In this document: positions 59,440-64,000 of the stretch, in pieces
How positions within the stretch are numbered: position 1 is the first letter of the stretch
Layout: each line of letters begins with the position of its first letter
Source of the DNA: Callorhinus ursinus
Lineage: Eukaryota; Chordata; Mammalia; Carnivora; Otariidae
Assembly: GCF_003265705.1 (NCBI RefSeq)
Contig: NW_020312968.1
Location: forward strand, 254,305-318,304
Length of the DNA: 64,000 nt
Direction of reading: 5' to 3'
Translations under genes and position numbers: made by a program
The notes under the pieces: model-generated
The model's input: only the letters and a program-made list of their open reading frames with translations
Told to the model about the DNA's origin: nothing
The model's database searches: none

Positions 59440-59945
59440 CCATTTCCTATTATTTCTGTAACAAATTACCTCAAATTTAGCAGCTTAAAACAACACAGAC
59501 TTATTGTCTTAGGGTTTTGGAGGCTCAAGTCCACAATGGGTCTCACAGGGCTAACGTCAAGCAGCCTGAATTCCCTCTAGAAGTTCCAGGGAATATCTGG
59601 GTCCTTGCTTTTTCCAGCTCCTAGGGGCTGCACCCATTCCTTGGCTCAAGGTCTCTCCCTGCATCTTCAAAGCCAGTGATCTCAACACTTCAACCCTGCT
59701 TCTGCCGTCACACCTTCTCCTCTGACACTTGGACCCCCTACCTCCCTCTTTCACTTACCAGCACTCTTGTGAGTACATTGGGTCCACGTGGATAATCCAG
59801 AATATTCTCCCCATCTCAAGACTCTTAAATAAGTCACATGCACAAAGTCCCTTTTCCCTATGAGCTAACGTCTTTACAGATTCTGGGGGTTAGAATGTGG
59901 ACATTATGGGGGGAGCATTATTGTGCCCACCATAAAATCTATCAT
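59440..59945 (-). repeat. MLT1 LTR, antisense
   Basis: TGTAACAAATTACCTCAAAT, TTAGCAGCTTAAAACAACAC, CACAATGGGTCTCACAGGGC, CATTCCTTGGCTCAAGGTCT, CCCTGCATCTTCAAAGCCAG, GTGGATAATCCAGAATATTC and TTCTGGGGGTTAGAATGTGG are a clear antisense MLT1 LTR. Confidence 0.85.
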
Positions 59946-60939
59946 GCAGCGATAGCCTAAGTGCACACATCATCTGTATTCTCCAATTAAGCCACCGCTA
60001 TATTCTGTCATCCACTCCCATGAATGTGTTATGTTTACCAATTATCGGGCCGTTAATTACAACATTTCCTCTCTTACATCCAAATTAACTATCTCATCAA
60101 GCTCACTAAAGACACTCATTCAGCAGTCCGAGTTGGAGGGCTGCAGACAAAGCTCGCCCGGCTGCATGCATGGAGCACCACTGAGGGGAAGGGCGCTCCA
60201 CAAAGGGCGGTATGCCCACCGTCCCCTCCCTCGCAAATCCCTTGACAGACAGGCACACCCTGGTGCCTAAACACACTCACCCATGCCTGGAGCTCCCCCC
60301 GATCTGCAGGGGCACCATAACACTTCCTTCCGTGGCGTGGAACGTGTCTGATTATGCCCAAGAGGCGGTGAGGAGATGCAAGATTTCAAGTGGGGTGTCA
60401 TGTCTAAACATGAAAGGTGAGTGTGTGCCATCATCTCACCTCCCCCACTCCCAGCTCCAATAAGAAGAAAGCCAGCGGTAGAAAGTCCTAAGGTTGAATC
60501 TCAAAGCCCCGATTTTCATGCAGAAGTTCTCATTTGTTCAAGCTTCACGTTTAACCACAGGCCATGACTGGAATTTATTAACTCCTAAGACTGATGCTAT
60601 GAGGTCTTCAGCCATTGTGTGGGGGCTGTTTGCTTAATTACCCATATCTAAAGAGTGACTTTGGCTGATCTGTGATTCTTTCAGCTTTCTAGGTCTGTGC
60701 AGTTCTCTGTTCGGCAACAGCACAGGTCACTGAGTACCTACTGAAAAGTGTCCTCCGAAAAACCTGAAGGACTCACCAGAGCGAGCCTGGTGCATCATCA
60801 TCCTGCGTTCACAGGATGTGCGGCTGCTGGTGCGAAACCAAAAATCCACTCTGGGTGGGCAGTGAAGGGCTCGGAAACACCAGCCAATGCCAGAGAGAAG
60901 CTGGGTAATTTTATTCCAATTATACTCTCCATGCCATGA
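59946..60939. other. Unique sequence
   Basis: Moderately GC-rich around 60120-60360 but without CpG-island density; no exon recognised. Confidence 0.4.
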
Positions 60940-61345
60940 TGTCACAGCATAAATTTGTACTTTTGCATGCAGCTCATGCTGGTGTGATGACAGCTCTTAA
61001 AATATTGAGTGATTGTGGGCCCGTCAGCATAAAATTATTCTAACATGGTGCCTTTATTAGTGCTTCAATAAATGCCATTCTTCTTGTGTTCTGAGGTGGC
61101 ATTTGCAAATGAGCTAATTTCTCTGCAGTAAAATAATTGTGTTGCATTTATTTTGCAGGGGAAAAAAACAGTGCTATTACATAAAGGGGGCTTTTTTTCC
61201 ATCAAAACCACATACGCTGTAGTTAGTCAAGTTTAAAAAAGAATGCATTAACTAAATGACTAGGTAATTATTTAAATGGAACATGCTGCTTTAAAAAGCT
61301 GTAGATGGGATAAACACCTTAAAAAATCCCTTGTTATTACAAAAA
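60940..61345. other. AT-rich repeat-free stretch, candidate regulatory element
   Basis: Contains POU-like ATTTGCAAATGAGCTAATTT (61100-61119), a MEIS-type TGACAGCT (60988-60995), TTGCATGCAGCTCATGC and several TAATTA/AAATTATT homeodomain cores, with no transposon similarity. A possible conserved enhancer; conservation was not tested. Confidence 0.3.
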
Positions 61346-62239
61346 GATGTGGTAAATTAGTCACAGGAGTATCCACGCTCCAAGTCGGGGGAAGAAGGTG
61401 TTTGCTGATCGGTGACAAGCATGTTAGGGGTTCAGTGTGTGTTTCTTGACTTCAGGCCGCACTGGCTTCATTCTCCAGAAACAGTGGGATGGGGAGGGGA
61501 GAGGAGAATTGGTAGCATTCACATTTTACCCTTCTCCTTGTGCTGTCCACCTCCTCTGGCCTAGAAACCTAGTGTCCTACTGTCTCATCAGTGCAAGGAC
61601 TCTTCCGTACGTTGCTGGATGGACGCTGCCCATGATAAGCACACAGGGAGCTCCACATTCAGGGAAGTGGGCTGCAAATCACGCAGGAACCTCTCCCTTC
61701 CCATAAATGAGGAGATGTCAATCTGATCTGTTTTCCCACAATTGAGGCGACTCAAGATGAAGAAATTATTAACTCCCTGCCCCAAATTTTTGGGAACCAG
61801 CAATAAGACACTCCGATGCCACTTGCCTTTCAACTTGCAAAAATAAAAATGAAGGGAGGGAAGGAAATAAAAGAGGGAAGAGGAGGAAAGTGAGCAAGAG
61901 CAAGAACAAGAGAGAGGATTAATACGAAAAAAAGAGAAAAACAGGAGGAAAGAAATTCAGAAAAACAATCCTGAGAAACTTTTCTCAGAGAAACTTCTGG
62001 TTCTGAGGAATAGGAAGTTAAGTTTAAAGATTAAAGCCAAGCACATCCCACTCTAAGGATACACTGTGAAGTTCATTCAGGCCACTACTTCCTAAATGAA
62101 ATAATGAGGTTCCTTGCTTCCACACTGCCATGAAGATCTAAGTCCTTTCCTGCCATAGGCATTGTTCCTCCTTGGGCATGGCCGGTGAACTAGACAAAAC
62201 TAAGAGGGTGTGTAGGTTTAAGAAGAATTTGTTTGTTCA
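61346..62239. other. Unique sequence with purine-rich tract
   Basis: 61848-61980 is almost all A and G (GAGGAGGAAAGTGAGC-type). No gene recognised. Confidence 0.5.
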
Positions 62240-62340
62240 AAAGAAAGCAAGACATCATAAAAATTTTTAAAAAATGGGAAGTAACTAAGGAATATCTGCC
62301 ATGCAACAGACACCAGGTTAGGTGATTTCTATTTATCCAT
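62240..62340 (-). repeat. Possible MIR/L2 fragment, antisense
   Basis: TGCCATGCAACAGACACCAG and GTTAGGTGATTTCTATTTAT resemble the antisense MIR 3' part. Weak. Confidence 0.35.
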
Positions 62341-62770
62341 TCATTCACTCAATGTCACTCCCTCTGAGGAGTTCTGGGTAGTGCTGCTGAGATTTGTGGA
62401 GCCATGGAGAACGTTTTCCTCACAACCTGATTGTGGAACCAGCAAAGGGAGCAGATTCACACCAAAATGTCAGCTTTTCAGCTGGATTGAGGAGCAGAGC
62501 TGCCATAGGAGTCTTCAACAGCTTCCCTAATACTTGACCCCAAGTCATACCTGGCCACCAGCAGGAAAACCACAGGGGCAGCTGAGGATGGAGACTGGCA
62601 TATAGGCAGATGTGTAGAGAAAAGGCTTTGAGCGGGACATGCTCAGTTCCATCACCCAATTTGTCAAGCGGCTCTTTCATCCCTGGAAAGGCAGGAGTGA
62701 GGGGCAGGGAGAAGTGAAAAGTGTTCACTCTGCAATCTGACAATTTCTCCTCTCTGCGAAGTAGAACAGA
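62341..62770. other. Unique sequence
   Basis: A 118-codon antisense open frame (62420-62776) has no recognisable product or splice context. Confidence 0.4.
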
Positions 62771-62785
62771 AATCATACCCCTTTT

Positions 62786-62983
62786 TTTTTTTTTAAAGAT
62801 TTTATTTATTTATTTGAGAGAGAGAGAGAATGAGAGATAGAAAGCACGAGAGGGAAGCGGGTCAGAGGGAGAAGCAGACTCCCTGCTGAGCAGGGAGCCC
62901 GATGTGGGACTCGATCCCGGGACTCCAGGATCATGACCTGAGCCGAAGGCAGTCGCTTAACCAACTGAGCCACCCAGGCGCCC
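62786..62983 (-). mobile_element. Can-SINE, antisense, young-looking
   Basis: TTTTAAAGATTTTATTTATT tail complement, GAGAGAGAGAGAATGAGAG, AGCAGACTCCCTGCTGAGCA, ACTCGATCCCGGGACTCCAG and head complement ACTGAGCCACCCAGGCGCCC. Perfect 15-bp duplication at 62771-62785 and 62984-62998. Confidence 0.97.
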
Positions 62984-63029
62984 AATCATACCCCTTTTAT
63001 AGAAGCATGACAAGTAGAGAAGTTGTTGT

Positions 63030-63190
63030 CCTATAAAAAAAAAAGAGTCCCGTGTTACAAATTAGAAAACTGAGATGCACAAAAGTTCATTTTGCCCAAG
63101 TTTATATAGGCAGTAAATAGAGTTGAAGTTTAAGCTCTGATCTGTTTTCAGCACTGACTGTGCTATTATCCACTACAGTGTGTTATATTT
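63030..63190 (-). repeat. MIR SINE, antisense
   Basis: GTTACAAATTAGAAAACTGA, GATGCACAAAAGTTCATTTT, GCCCAAGTTTATATAGGCAG and AGTTTAAGCTCTGATCTGTT follow antisense MIR. Confidence 0.7.
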
Positions 63191-63418
63191 TTAAAAGCAG
63201 AAATAATGTTTATAGGGAAGTAGGAATGAGAAGTCACGCCTCTTAACAACTGAGGAAAAAATTTTATTTACTTTTCAACATCTATGTTTCAGGAAGTCGT
63301 AGGCTTACCAAATTATAGACACAGAGTCTGAAGTCTGTTAGAAGTGGGTTCTGTTCCTAAGAGACAAAAAGCTGCTTATATATCATCACTTTTAGCAGAA
63401 CTTAACTTTTGTGAGGAC

Positions 63419-63559
63419 CAGTGGTCTTCAACTGGGGTCGATTTTGCCCACTGCCCCCCTCCCCTGGGGGACATTTGGCAATGTCTAGAGACAGATTCCC
63501 CCACGACAGAGAATTACTGGCCAAAATTATCAATAGTGCCATGGTTGGGAAACCCCGAT
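63419..63559 (+). repeat. MER20 DNA transposon, internally deleted
   Basis: CAGTGGTCTTCAACTGGGGT, CGATTTTGCCCACTGCCCCC, GGGGGACATTTGGCAATGTC, TAGAGACAGA, then directly ATTCCCCCACGACAGAGAAT, TACTGGCC and AATAGTGCCATGGTTGGGAA. Both ends are present but the middle (roughly 80 bases of the usual ~220) is missing. Confidence 0.85.
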
Positions 63560-64000
63560 GTAGAGAAAGTAGGTAGACAACTACAAAGTAGGATTTAAAG
63601 GGGCCAGAAGATCCTTAAGTCAATCTTCTCCAGTGAATGCCCAAACCCCTCAACTAGAGAATCTTGGGGGTTGCACTCCATTATCTTCAAAAAGCTCTAC
63701 TTAAAATTCTCTCTGCGAATAAATGGAAGCAGATATTGCTTTTAAAGTGAGAGCTAGCTGAGAAAAAAATGAGGTACTGAAGATGAAAGAAAAGACTGTT
63801 GCTGGTCTTTGGAGAAATAGCACAAGGACTCTGGTTCCTGGAGGACTAGGAGAACAAGAGAAAGAGATGGGGGAAGCTTGCCTTCTTTGTTATTTTGCCC
63901 AGGGCCGATCTTAAGTCCAACAACAAAAACAACAGCAACCCCACACCCCGGAAAAAAAAAATCTGTCCCGGAGGTTTCCAGAAGACTAGGCTGCATTTAT
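63560..64000. other. Unique sequence
   Basis: No feature recognised; A-runs near 63951. Confidence 0.4.

Noticed and set aside
60120..60360. CpG-island promoter
   Set aside because: CpG density is low and no exon follows.

Overview
The window is mammalian nuclear DNA, almost certainly from a carnivoran. The evidence is ten tRNA-Lys-derived Can-SINE copies (head GGGCGCCTGGGTGGCTCAG, CT-rich body, AATAAA-rich tail) and LINE-1 3' ends of the carnivore type. The younger Can-SINEs look like those of arctoids (bears, seals, mustelids) rather than the dog SINEC_Cf type, but the species cannot be fixed by eye. I recognise no host protein-coding gene, no functional RNA gene and no CpG-island promoter. 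The window reads as a gene desert or the inside of a very large intron. The only long reading frame (1488-3398) is decayed L1 ORF2.

Layout. 1-3659 is the 3' half of a recent L1 with broken ORF2. 3.7-16 kb is mostly unique sequence with an MLT1-like LTR, MIRs, two LTR-like repeats, one Can-SINE and an L1M 3' end. 17.8-21.4 kb is repeat-poor and includes about 1.5 kb that could be a conserved regulatory element. 21.5-28.3 kb is dominated by old L2, with an MLT1 LTR and a Can-SINE nested in L2. 28.3-36 kb is unique sequence with scattered MIR and L1M pieces. 36.6-42.5 kb holds a 3'-truncated U6 retropseudogene, a long L1M 3' UTR, an L1/HAL1-like relic and two Can-SINEs. 42.8-53.2 kb holds a Can-SINE, MER5A, a twin-primed L1 inside L2, an L1M with a nested Can-SINE, an L2, and a young L1 3' end. 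55.2-57.2 kb is a cluster of one antisense L1 and three same-strand Can-SINEs. 58.5-60 kb has two antisense LTRs flanking a MIR. 60.9-61.4 kb is a second candidate conserved element. 62.2-63.6 kb has MIRs, a Can-SINE and MER20.

The main interest is the record of LINE-1 machinery acting on this locus. It includes full and extremely truncated insertions, tail-only insertions, an snRNA template, a twin-priming inversion and short 3' transductions, many with exact target-site duplications (TSDs). A 36-bp segment shared by two sites 1.3 kb apart, differing only by transitions, is not explained by any repeat I recognise. Family names for repeats come from recalled consensus shapes, not from a search, and boundaries of old repeats are approximate to tens of bases.
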